Below, in pieces: positions 9,517 to 20,487 of a DNA stretch of 64,000 nucleotides. The notes beneath the pieces were generated by a model. The model made no database searches. It was not told the origin of the DNA and worked only from the letters and a program-made list of their open reading frames with translations. The stretch's first letter is position 1, and each line of letters starts with the position of its first letter. Where the stretch lies: assembly GCA_021209875.1 (NCBI GenBank), contig JAGYVD010000002.1, positions 5,022,001-5,086,000 of the forward strand, read 5' to 3'. The position numbers were made by a program, and so were the translations under genes. The DNA comes from Rosellinia necatrix. Its lineage: Eukaryota > Ascomycota > Sordariomycetes > Xylariales > Xylariaceae.

Positions 9517-11559
9517 TCAGTCGCGTGTCTTCGCGAGCCACTCATCGAGTAGTCTCCTATACGCACATGTTGTTATTAGAAACTGGCAGCAAAACGCTTT
9601 CCACCGGGGTGTCAAGAAAACACGTCAAAAAAAAAGAAACCGATCCAGCAAACAATACACGTACCGATAATCCGCGGGCAGGTGAGGCGCAGTGACGTTG
9701 GCCCATAGGCCGCGCTTCCTCATAGCCCGCAAGCCGAGGTCCTCCAGGAGGAGGTCGGCGTACGGGAGGCTATCAAAGACGAGGTCCGGGAACGAGGCGC
9801 CGGCGCCGCCACTCGCCCGGGGGCGGCGCAGCCGCTGGTACTCGGCGCGCGACGCCGCCTCGCGACGGGCGGTCTCCGGGTCCGGGTCCAGCGGCGCCGC
9901 GAGGCGTCGTCGTTCGCCGCCGCCGCTGCTGGAGATGGAGGAGGAGGAGAAGTACGCCGCTATCCAGAGCGCCTGCGCCTGCGCCACGATCACGGCGTGC
10001 ACGGAGCGGTGCATGCCGATGAAGGCCAGGCTGCGCCGCCCCAGAAAACGCGCGCCCGCGGGGACCACGGACCGGTAGAGCCGGTACGGCGCCTCGCGGC
10101 CGTCGATGGCGAGGGGCGTGGCCGAGTGCGGCTTGAGGGATAGGCTCCGTCTCGGCGGGTTTGGGCCGTCGCCGGGTAGAGTCCTCCGGGGCGAGAACCC
10201 GAGTTGGGCACATCGCCTCCTTGCTTGGGCGCGAGCCCAGGATCGGATCTCGTGATCTTGAGATGTTTCACGCAGGGATTGGTGAGGGCTATCTCGGGGT
10301 GCCTTAGTGGGATCTTGCTGCCGAGATACGGCTTCGTGTGGCAGGCCGATTTCCTCTGAAATCCCGTCCGGTTTGAAGATTATGGGCGGCGTACATTTCC
10401 AGCCGGTACAGCAGACCACCGCGTCAGCCCTCAGATCCTCACCGTTCGAAAGCTGTGCTGTCGTTTCCTTCAGTGATATGATATCCGCGTGATGGACCAC
10501 AATGAGGCCCTTCCTGACAAGTTCGAACCAGTCAGTCTCGTAGTTATGTATACTCAGTGAATTGCCCATCCAGAACGTCGATGTCCACGGCCTCAGCATC
10601 CTGAACTGAGGGTCGTTGTAGCCGGTAGCCGCAGCAGCAAGGAAATCCAATAGAGCCCAGAATGCCCACACGAGCCATGTGCCAAGAAGGGTCTCGTGTA
10701 GTAGTCGCCGGATAGAGGAGAAGCTTGAGCCGAAAGGTGCGGGATCAAACCAGCTGAACAGACGTGTGGAGGACAACCGAGCAAGTGTTAATCTCACCCC
10801 GAAAAGGGATATCGGTCGCCAAACCCAACTCGGACCTCCCCCCGATGGCCTCATGACCATGTGTGCGCGGGCTCCGGTGGTGGCGACTGCATAACACACG
10901 TCCCAGGCCGACTTATTACCGCCGACAACGACGACCTCTTGACGGCCCTCGAGGTCCCGCGAACGCCTGTGGAGATCCTTGGCATGGAACAGCGGACCCG
11001 AGAAATCAGAACTGCCCGGAAACGTCGGCATGCGTGCCTCGGAGGTGAGACCCGTGGCGATGATCAGCTTGTCACAGGTTAGTTTTCTCGCCTGCGGCCC
11101 GCCCGCGCGGGAGCATTTACAGTCGAGCTGCCAGGTCCCGTCTTCGCGGAGCGAGGCCGCCTCTACTCTGGTCTGCGGGCTAAAAAGCCGGTCGAGGCCG
11201 AAGTGCGCCGCGAAATCGGCGAGATACCGGTGGACGACGGAGCCGGGGATGTGTTGGCCCGGCCGGAGCCCGTACCGCACCGGGTCCATGGGGAAGTCGC
11301 TGAATTCGTACGAGCCGACGACATTGTTCGTCTTCAGGCCGGGATACAGCCGCTCCGCAGCCCAGGTGCCGCCGATCGAGAGGCCCTCGTCCAAGATGAC
11401 GAGTCGCTTGGGGTCGTTCGAGCATACGCCAACGAGTGCCCTGGCAATGGCGAGACCGTGGAGACCTACGGCGACAAATCAGCAGCAATTCTCGCGCAGT
11501 GTGTGCACCCACTGGATTCAGGTACCTGCACCAACAATGACAATATCGAAGTGTTCCAT
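9517..11559 (-). CDS. Flavin-containing monooxygenase
   Basis: Three exons (complement 11559-11526, 11465-9665, 9556-9517) sum to 624 residues in phase. The N-terminus reads DIVIVGAGLHG, the FAD dinucleotide fold, and is completed only across intron 1. An ATG motif (IIATG, near residue 146-150) follows. The FMO signature FSGPLFH lies at about 166-172, and a second nucleotide fold, VVVGGNKSAWD, at about 190 for NADPH. A hydrophobic stretch (TWLVWAFWALLDFLAAAATG) at about 270-290 may anchor it in a membrane. The C-terminal exon supplies RRLLDEWLAKTRD. The family oxygenates soft nucleophiles or ketones using NADPH and O2; the substrate cannot be read. A segment near residues 370-430, rich in Arg and Gln, aligns poorly with relatives as remembered and makes the protein longer than usual. 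No biosynthetic core gene is adjacent, so a secondary-metabolism role is unsupported. Confidence 0.85.
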
Positions 11560-12222
11560 TGCTGCTGGTTTCGACCCAAGAGAGCCTGACCAACTACCTA
11601 TAAACCCGGCTGTGCCCACGCCCGTACGCGCAGATGGGCTAGAATGTTGTCAGCTTCCCATGCTTGACCATATAAGTATTTGATCGTTATGGGCTCTAAG
11701 CTAGACAGATATATATATGGGTAGGTACGTGGCCCTCGTTTACCGCCGCTAGATTTAGTTATGCCAACTCGATATCAACGGTCAATTATGTGATTGGATC
11801 CGAAGATGCAGTGAGAAAGCGGGCATGTTCCATACTCAATCGAGGTGTATTAGATTAGATATATCTGTATAGCACTAGGTGTGATTCTATACCCTATTGA
11901 TATTTAATAGGTAATTAAGTAATACCTGATACCTAAATACCTACATACTTGTACCTGCTTAGTACTGACTGATGAATGAACCATATAAGATATTTTGATG
12001 GTGGGGTACATACGATTCCCCCACTATGACCTATGACATGACGAGTAACATGGCTGGTGACACCCAGCGTTCAAGCATCCATCTTCAATTTCAAACTTTA
12101 AACTCCAGACAAGCAAGCTACTACCCACCCGAGGATTGATTGAATGTGTTGGGTGTCTACGTACCTCGACCAAACCACATTTTCCTCTCTAGCCTAACCA
12201 CACGAGATACCAGAGCTGAGCC
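11560..12222. other. Divergent intergenic region
   Basis: Shared upstream region of the monooxygenase (-) and KTI12 (+). It is AT-rich with TATATATA near 11710 and TACCTAAATACCTACATACTTG at about 11930-11955. No gene is seen. Confidence 0.5.
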
Positions 12223-13443
12223 ATGCCGGTACGATGACCCCATCTATTATTATTCATTATTCATTATTCACAGAGTCACGGAGGAGATCAAATCAGTACT
12301 GACTTCACGGGTGGTGGCGTGAAAAAACAACAGCTCATCATAGTGACCGGGCTCCCGACGTCAGGGAAATCGACGCGCGCGAAGCAACTACACACATACC
12401 TCTCGGAGCGCATAAAAGCCACCGCCCCAGCGTCACCACCCAGGTACCGCCTCCACCTGATATCCGACCAGACGCTCTCGATACGGCGGGCGGTGTACGA
12501 CCTGTCGGCGGCGCCGGCGGCGCACACGCGGTCGGCGAACGCGTCGGAGAAGGACGCGCGCGCGGCCACGTACGCGGCGGTCAAGCGGGCGCTGAGCGAC
12601 CGCGACATCGTCGTGCTCGACGGGCTCAACTACATCAAGGGGTGGCGGTACCAGCTGTTCTGCGAGGCCAAGGCCGCGCGGACGCCGTGCTGCGTGCTGC
12701 AGGTGGGCTGCTCGCGGGAGAGGGCGCGCGCCGTCAACGAGACGCGGCTGGCCAGCAGTCGCAGCGGCGCACGAGGGGAGGAGGAGGGAAAAACGGGAGA
12801 AAACGGCGACGACGACAACGGCGATGATGATGGCAATGGCAATGGCAATGGCAATGGCAATGGGGACGAGGACGAGGACGAGGCGGAGGGCGCATACGAG
12901 CCGGCGAACTGGGAGAACCTCGTGTTCCGCTACGAGGAGCCGAACCCGATGACGAGGTGGGACAGCCCGCTGTTCGCGCTCGTCTGGGAGGACGGCGAGG
13001 CGCGCGCCCGGGAGGTGTTCGAGGGCGTGTGGGAGGCCGTCGCGGGCGAGACGCGCAAGGCCGTCCGCCCGAACCAGGCCACGGTGCAGAGGAGCCGGGA
13101 GGCCGACGGCGACTACCTGTACGTGCTTGACCGCGAGACGCAGGACGTCGTGAGGCGCATCCTGGAACGGCAGGGCGACGACGAGGGCGGCGGCGGCGGC
13201 GAGGTCGGGATACCGCGCGGGGGACAGGGGAGCGGAGGAGGAGGAGGAGGAGAAGATGATCTGGTGGTCGAGCTGCCCGCGAGCAGAAAGGTCGGCCTGC
13301 CTCAGCTGCAGAGGCTGCGGAGGGCTTTCATGGGGTTGAATAGGGGCGGCATCGGTCTCGAGGGGATCGGGAACATGGGCCCGTCGAGGATACGGGAGAG
13401 CTTCGTGGGATACCTAAACGATAACTTTGAAAAGGACGGATGA
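12223..13443 (+). CDS. kti12: KTI12-like Elongator-associated P-loop protein
   Basis: Two exons, 12223-12228 and 12334-13443, give 371 residues. The first exon is just ATGCCG. Splicing from GTACGA to AACAACAG yields MPLIIVTGLPTSGKST, the exact expected family start with its P-loop. No ATG in frame lies just upstream of the conserved block in the unspliced frame (it begins GTG), so the microexon decides the start. A CTGAC branch site is visible in the intron. Later family blocks are DGLNYIKGWRYQLFCEAK, VLQVGC, NWENLVFRYEEPN, RWDSPLF and the C-terminal RLRRAF and FVGYLNDNF. KTI12 binds ATP and tRNA and supports Elongator in wobble-uridine modification, in the cytoplasm. An acidic Gly-Asn-rich insert (about residues 145-190) is expanded relative to relatives. 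Confidence 0.93.
12832..12861 (+). repeat. Hexanucleotide GGCAAT x5 inside KTI12
   Basis: Five perfect GGCAAT units encode alternating Gly-Asn (about residues 169-178). They sit in the low-complexity insert between the P-loop half and the C-terminal half of KTI12. Confidence 0.9.
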
Positions 13444-14161
13444 AGGTTATCTCAACTCTCTGAATACCTCTTCCAGCGAGCATTTCGACCCCCCCTACGC
13501 TCTCCGCCCGTGATGTGGTGAGCTTCATTAGTCTGGCTGCAGAGAAGCTTTATCGAGAGCTGGCTCGAGGTTTGACCCTCTTGATAGTTAAGTAAGTACG
13601 CCTTCTACTACATGTTGCTCGGCTACCTCGAGTTTCTTGCTTATACTGACTGTATTTTAGATACCCGTTGAATTTAGTAGATAGTATATTCCTGAAGTAG
13701 CGCTATGCCATCGACTAAAATTATGACGCTCTAGTCTATCCAGCTATCTATACCTACCACAGCGTAACCCCGGCCACCGTATAACCTTGGTACCCCGGAT
13801 ATAGCCATCCCAGCCCCCACAAAAGCAACCGAGAACCCCTGTAAGCACTCACTATACCAGTCCGGTCCTCCGTCCAGCCGTGGTTTTCTTATTTATTAGT
13901 CGAAGCCGACCGGTGCAACCTAGTTAGTTCTGGACCGGATACGACCCGGATACCCATACCATATTGTTTTCTTATACCTTATACCTCCTCCGGCGAGCAT
14001 CATCCCAAGCGTATTATTTTCAGCGTGCGTGCCGCGTGTGTTAGTGTAATAGCGAGAATATCAATATCTCCCGACCCCCACGGTAGAAAGTCTGTTTAAT
14101 AATCCCAAGAAAAGAAACCGAAGGATCTCTGGTTGCTCACGCTCACCCTCACGCATTGACG
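13444..14161. other. Intergenic region upstream of the acyl-CoA ligase
   Basis: 3' flank of KTI12 and promoter of the AMP-forming ligase. No open frame of interest. It is mixed-composition DNA with several CTACCTA- and GGATACC-like short motifs. Confidence 0.5.
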
Positions 14162-16544
14162 ATGTCCGGACCGACCTCGCGGTTAAAAAGCATCCTCGGG
14201 CACTTTAGCGGCGGCGGCGGCGGCGGCAGCAAGTCGCCCGTGGGCTTCGACCACTCGCATCACCTGCACCAGCTGTCGCCGACCTTCTTCCTCGAGCGCG
14301 CCGCCGCCATCGAGCCGGATGCCGAGGCCATCTACCACGTCGCCGCCGACGGGGCGGTCCTGCGGCGGTCGTACCGCGAGTTCGCGGACCGCGCGCGCGG
14401 GCTGGCGTATTTCCTGCTCAAGCACGGCCTTAAGCGCGTCGGCGTCCTCGCGTCGAACACGCCGGCCTTTCTGGAATCCATCTTCGGCATCATCGCTGCC
14501 GGCGGCGTGCTCGTGCCCGTGAATTATAGGTTAGTCAGGATTTCAAGGGGGTTTGGTGGCATGTGGTGGTCATGCTAATGGATGTGTGTGTGTGTGCGCG
14601 TGTGTGTGTGACGAGAGAGAGGGCGGTTGGCTAAATGTGATACGCAACGCAGATTAAAACCAGGTGATGTGACTTATATCTTCGACTTTGCCGAGGCGGA
14701 TTCTATTATCGTCGATCAGGAGTATGTGCCACTCCTCGAAGAGTTTAAAAAGTCACATCCGAACGTGCGCTTTATCGTCGATCTTGTAGGTTCTCCTTAT
14801 TTACGGTCTAATATCAGTCAAACCTCCTGATTGACTGTGTGCCTTAGGATACGGAGGCGACAGAAGGCCCAGATGCCGGACCTTTCGATCAAGCGGTGAT
14901 AGAAGGTTTGGAGTATGAACAAAGCCGGGAAACTAAGGGCTGGGCCGGCCTCCCGCAATGTACCGAGGAAGATGACATGATCGCGATACCCTTCACATCG
15001 GGGACGACGTCGAGGCCGAAAGGCTGCGTCTACACCCACAGGGGAGCGTACCTGGCTGCGCTTGGTAACGTTGTCGAGTCTGGCCTAAATTACCATCAGG
15101 GGAGATGCAAATATCTGTGGACACTACCAATGTAAGTATCACGATGTTGGAAAGAGATCACAGAGGCTGACGGCGGGGTCTTTAGGTTCCATGCTGTGGG
15201 ATGGACATTTCCGTAAGTAACACCACGGGGGCCATGTCCTATATGGGAAGATTATGACTAAAACTATTCAGATGGGCAATAACAGCCGTAAGGGGCACAC
15301 ATTATTGCCTAAGAAAAATCGACTACCCCTTAATATGGAAGCTCTTAAAGGAAGAGGGTATCACGCACTTCAATGCGGCACCGACGGTCAACACCTTGCT
15401 CTGCGCGTCTGAGAAGGCGGAAAGGCTACCCAACCCGGTCCGCGTCACAGTAGCGGCAAGCCCACCAACGGGTCATCTGTTCGAGCAAATGGTATGTCTC
15501 CCCAGCCCCCCTTCTCCCCTTCCGGCTGAACACACACATCGCACATCTTGGGGAATCCATCGTAAGACTAACGAGGCGACGCGATCCACCGGCCGAACAG
15601 ACGAATCTCAACCTGCACCCGGTCCACGTCTACGGCATGACGGAGACGTACGGGCCCATCACCAAGGGCTACCACATGCCGGCGTGGGACGCGCTGCCGG
15701 CGGCGGAGCGGTACGCGCAGATGGCGCGGCAGGGGCACGGGTTCCTGACAAGCCTGCCGATCCGCGTGGTGAAGCCGGGACCGGCGGAGGCGGGCGTGCT
15801 CGTGGACGTCGCCCGCGACGGCGCCGAGATGGGCGAGATCGTCTTCTACGGCAACATCTGCGCCAAGGGCTACTACCGCGACCCCGAAGCCACCCGGAAG
15901 CTCTTCGCCGGCGGCGCCCTCCACTCCGGCGACCTCGCCGTCGTCCACCCCGACGGCAGCGCCCAGATCCAGGACCGCGCTAAGGATATCATCATCAGTG
16001 GTGAGTTTTTTTTTTTTTGACTAGTTCCCTTCCGCCTTCCACCCTCATCCCTTTCCTCTATCTTGAGTTTTATCTCGCCTATGTTATCTATCCAACATGA
16101 TAGCTTGGTTATTTTCTTTTCTTCTCGGCGTTTACCTAAGCACACCCTCCCCCTTCCCCTTTTCTGTTCCTACCGAGCGAAGCGAACTCATTTGACTAAC
16201 GACTCCTCCCCCCCTTCCCCCTCGTCACAGGAGGCGAGAACATCAGCTCGGTGGCGCTGGAGAGCATGCTCGTCCGGCACCCGGACGTGCTGGAGGCGGG
16301 CGTGGTCGGCGTGCCGGACGAGCAGTGGGGCGAGCGCGTCAAGGCCTACCTCACCGTGAAGGCGAGCACCGCCGGCAGTCTCACCCCCGCGGCCGTCATC
16401 GACTGGGCCAAGAACCAGAGCAGCATCTCGCGCTTCATGGTCCCCCGCGAGGTCGAGATCGTCGACGAGCTGCCCAAGACCAGCACCGGCAAGATACAGA
16501 AGAACGTCCTGCGCGAGTGGGCGCGCAAGGGGCCCAAGGCGTGA
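14162..16544 (+). CDS. AMP-forming acyl-CoA synthetase/ligase
   Basis: Seven exons (14162-14529, 14653-14785, 14848-15131, 15186-15212, 15272-15491, 15601-16000, 16231-16544) sum to 581 residues in phase. Motifs of the ANL superfamily appear in order. The phosphate-binding loop TSGTTSRPKG (about 217-226) has Ser where Gly is usual after TT. LPMFHAVGWTFP follows, then YGMTETYG (about 355-362), HSGDLAV, DRAKDIIISGGENIS and PKTSTGKIQK near the end, whose GKIQ lysine (about 565) is the adenylation lysine. The protein resembles short- or medium-chain and aryl acyl-CoA ligases of the AAE type. No C-terminal peroxisomal tripeptide is present (it ends GPKA). The fourth exon is a 27-nt microexon encoding part of FHAVGWTF. 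The acyl substrate cannot be deduced. It converges on Apc4. Confidence 0.9.
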
Positions 16545-16977
16545 GAGCGAGAGTGAGGGCGGCGGCAGTGGCTTGGTGGTGGTGAGGGTGGGGGTCTTTT
16601 GTAGGGAAGTGAGAGATATACATGTTATGTATGTATAATACGAGGATGCTTAGATGGATTAAAGAATAAGCGTGCGAGTTGTTGTGAGATTTGCCTCTTG
16701 TTGAAAATAGAACATTTGACAGATAGCGGGAAATACAATGCCTAAATTATAAAAGGGGTAGGTTTGCTTGCTTACTTGCTTGCTTAGATTCTGACGACGG
16801 CCTTTTATCACCCTGCGTCAATAAATCAACATGTAACCTACCATCGTTCACATAGCGCGCTAAACTACTAAACACTCGTCCTTAGGATCACAGCCTGCCT
16901 CATTTTGTTATATAAGCCATATTTACGCAAACTTCACCCCGGCTATCCACCCCGGGCGGGGGATAATTGGTAGCCCA
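16545..16977. other. Short convergent spacer
   Basis: 3' flanks of the ligase (+) and Apc4 (-). Contains an imperfect TTGCTTGCTTACTTGCTTGCTTAG run near 16765. No gene seen. Confidence 0.5.
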
Positions 16978-19797
16978 TCATAATATGACGTCTTCCTCCT
17001 CCCGCGCGCTCCTCAGCGCCTCTCCAAACGGGTCCTCGGGCAACGCGAACACCTGGTACGTCTGCATGTCGCTCCCCAGCAAGCAGACCCTCGGCGGCAG
17101 CTTCCCGCGCTCGGCGCTCGCCTCGCGGATCTCCATCTGCGCGGGCGCGAAGTCCAGCGGGCACGGCACGACCATGTTCAGGAACACGCCGGCGACCTGC
17201 TCGTCGGAGAGCTCGTGGGGCGGCGCGGTCGGGCCGCGCCCGGCCACGTATGGCTGGTAGCCGAGGTCTTCGGATTTATACGGGATCCTCACGAGCCGGA
17301 GGGGTGAATCTGGAAGGTTGCGCATATATTTATCAGTCAGGTGATTTTTCGTCCTTTTCGGTAAACGATCGTAGACGAGGGGAAGGGAGGGAAAGGGGGG
17401 CTCCACTATGTATGTATGGATGGACGTATGTACGCACCTCGGACCGCCCATAGGACGAGAAGGCTGTCGTCGTAGAGAAACTTGAGGTCGAGGATCTTGC
17501 CGCTGCCGAGGATCATGCGCGAGAGCTCGGATGTGACGGAGCTGCTGATGCCGTTTGTGATCGTTGTCGAGGCACGGAAGATGTAAACTAGATATATCCA
17601 CTCTCAGTCTCGGTGGGCGATAGAGCCTTTGCAGGATGGGGTTTTACCTTGAGAATCGTTTTCTTCAGTAATTATGGCCATGTGTGTTACGCCTCTCCAA
17701 GCGTCCTGGAGTGCAGAAACGTTAATTTCTCAAGCGCGGTGGACTGGTATATATATGTATTTCTTACTCCTGCTTGTGTAGCTGATACGTGAATATCAAA
17801 ATGCGATACGTTATGGTCTAAAACGATCTTTGTTACTTGCCCGAACCGGACACTTCGCCGCTCAGCTTCAGCGATCCCTTCAAGGACGCTGGTAGCATGG
17901 CTGTCTAAATATTTGCATAGAAAATCGATCTGAGAATACGAGCCAGTGTCGGGTTGACCAGACTCTTGTTTACGAACCTGCTTTCCTAGTAACTCCAAGA
18001 GAGAGCTGCCGCCGTCGGCTAGTTTGCGATCCCGCTCGGCGTCTTCTGCCGTGACGTTACTTAAGTAATGCCTTAGCGGACTAGCTGGCATGTACTGTTG
18101 GATATAAGCTAGAATTTTACCATGTTCCATCGCGGCCTCCTTCTCGGTAAGGTCATCGGTGCCAGACGAGGATGCTAGGCGATCGATTTCATGGCGTAGC
18201 CAAATCGAGAATGCGTGGAAGAGCTCTAGCTCCTCCATCACGAAGAGAAGGATTTTGTTACCTACTAGCATTAAGCACGACACGATGTCCATAACTTTCA
18301 TGATTTGTGCACTGGTAAACCCGATCTCCGTTTTGGATTCGTGGAACCTCGCAATGCCAAGCAAACGACTGAGAATGATGCTGACGCGCTCGAGCACAGG
18401 TAAAAAGTTTTCATGGACTAGGGATCGCACTGTCTGCAAACCAGTGACAACTGCTTTGTCCCATCTTTTATGACCCTATGAAGGTGTTAATTAGCAAACA
18501 ACCAACTCAAGATGGTTGACTGGAAGTAGACATACTCGTTCCGCTAGCTGATCAACCAACCACTCCTTAACCTCTGGGAATGTATGACCCGTAACGACGG
18601 AATGATACATTGCTTGTCCGATGTTCATCTCACCATAAGTCTTGGCTTCTCGTAACGTCTCGTTGATGCTACTCAGGAAGCGGTTGGGGAGCTCCCGAGT
18701 TGCCTGCCATTCGTGCAACATATGAGTCTGTACCTGCTTGACATATCTTAATAGCTTCTGCAATGTGGTCGTCTTTGAAGCTAGCAATGACAAATTCTCT
18801 GGTGAGGAGTTAATGAAGGTCAGATCTATTGGGACAAGGTAGAGAGCCTTGGTCTTTTCTGCCGTGGACGGTTTGAAGACTAGCATGTGCGTGGAAAGAT
18901 TGAGGTGCGAAGCGCTTCCGCAAAGCTGCAGCCCGGGCTGTTTGCCAAACGATGGTGGCAAGGAATAATGAAAACTCCCTATGACGAAGGAGTCGTAGAT
19001 GCTGATATGTATCCGGCCGTCATTCGTTCCCACAATCATGACATCGACCTTATCGCTGTCATCTTGGGAGAAAGGGCGGAACAGGAACTCTAGTGAGGCT
19101 CTTGTTGTGAAGACGAATGTATCATCGCTGGATAGACATTAGTTTTCTACTTCGTGGCATGGAAATCATACATGAACTAACCCCGAGCCCCCTGAAGCGG
19201 GCAAAGGGCTCAGCTTGGGAAGGGCGGTCTCGATTTCGAGGAACGTAAGCTCGCGTGGTAGGTCCGCCGCGACTTTTCTCTTGCCCAGGTCGAGGCCCTG
19301 CGATGCGAGATGCTCCCAGGCCTGGGTGGAAGGCTGAACAGCGGCGGTGGGGCGCTTGCCAGCGAGGTTCTGGGCCCAACCGATACTGGTGATCTTAGAT
19401 TTCCCAGCCTCGCATATGGTCATCTGATGTACGGTTTTGCTGGTCTCCAGGCCCATCAGGCGCACGACCCCGTCGCTCCATCCCACAGCAAGAAACTGAC
19501 CTGGTGCCCATTAGCCCAACCCTCCCATCCCATCTCATCCCATCTCATCTCATCTCCGGCGAACGCTCGAGATGCCTTACCATCGGGTTTCCAGCGGATG
19601 GCTTGCACGGATTCTCGCTCCCCGCGCTGGCTGTTCTTGGCGACGACCTGGTTGTTCCTGCGCCAGATCTGGAGCGTGGTGGGCCCGGCAGCACCCGCAA
19701 ACAACTCGATGGTGGGATTATATGTCACTATCCCGCCATGCAGCTTGTGTTCAAGCTTCGAGCCGTGGATGAGGCCGAGCTTGATTGGTTCCGTCAT
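16978..19797 (-). CDS. apc4: Anaphase-promoting complex subunit 4 (Apc4/Cut20)
   Basis: Seven exons (complement 19797-19581, 19500-19182, 19127-18536, 18475-17768, 17705-17648, 17587-17438, 17309-16978) give 791 residues. All junctions are in phase, for example KPDG/QFLAVGWSDG, LAER/GHKRWDK, QAG/DAWRGVTHMAI, SQ/VYIFRAS and WAVR/DSPLRL. The N-terminus has WD40 character (IVTYNPTIELFA, LQIWRRN, FLAVGWSDGVVRLMGLE). The middle is the long helical Apc4 domain (SINETLREAKTYGEMNIGQA, EELELFHAFSIWLRHEID). The protein is a scaffold subunit of the APC/C ubiquitin ligase that drives mitotic exit, in the nucleus. A second in-frame ATG at 19845 would add 16 residues; the downstream start is preferred because the extension is Arg-rich and looks unlike relatives. 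Reading exon 4 without its last intron would end falsely at GEA. Confidence 0.92.
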
Positions 19798-20487
19798 GGC
19801 GTGGCCAACAGGACGAGGGCTTCTGGCGTGCTTGCGTGCAAGCAACTGCTCATGGTGTAGGTGTGCTTGTGTGTCTGTTATTTGATTTATACCCGCCTAC
19901 CAAGATTAAGTACGTAGGCAAATTAGTTGGCCCCCGTCAGTGGGAGAGGGAGCAGGGAGAAATACCTATACATAGGAAGCGATTACCCAATGAATAATCG
20001 TGAATAGCCTTCGTAGGCAACTTGGGACTTCTAAGTTCTTTACCTAGGTATTGATTGACACTACTTTTAGGTACCTAGGTAGGTTACCTAGTTTAGGTAC
20101 TACCTACAGTACCTAGGTAAGGTAACACGGCATACCTAATAGCACAGTGTGTCAAGATAGCCCGCTTTTTTGTCTTATATGTCGAAAATCGCACTGTTAA
20201 CGTTATTATACACCGCATTCCTCGATAATACAATTCTCAGCCACATGTTCTGCTAACATCCGAGTGGTTTCGAGGCGACTCGCATGAAGATCTTAAGTGA
20301 TCACATGCTTCATTATCTCGTGGCATTACTCTCGTGTTGGTATATAGTGGTTTGCTGGCCACGCCATTTTGCTCGATCACAGCAACGCAACGCCATCAAG
20401 CAGTCTTCACATAGACAGAATTCATCATTTCCGGCGAATTGTCCGCTCCGGCAGACACTTGCATGTGAATATTGAAATGCTATCCAT
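19798..20487. other. Intergenic region with TAGGTA cluster
   Basis: Upstream region of Apc4 and 3' flank of delta-COP, both on the minus strand. At 20035-20125 it carries TTACCTAGGTATTG, TAGGTACCTAGGTAGGTTAC and CAGTACCTAGGTAAGGTAAC, members of the dispersed TAGGTA family. No gene is evident in 20130-20487. Confidence 0.6.

Noticed and set aside
9517..16544. Monooxygenase plus acyl-CoA ligase as a small metabolite cluster
   Set aside because: A KTI12 housekeeping gene lies between them, and no PKS, NRPS, terpene synthase, pathway regulator or P450 is nearby.
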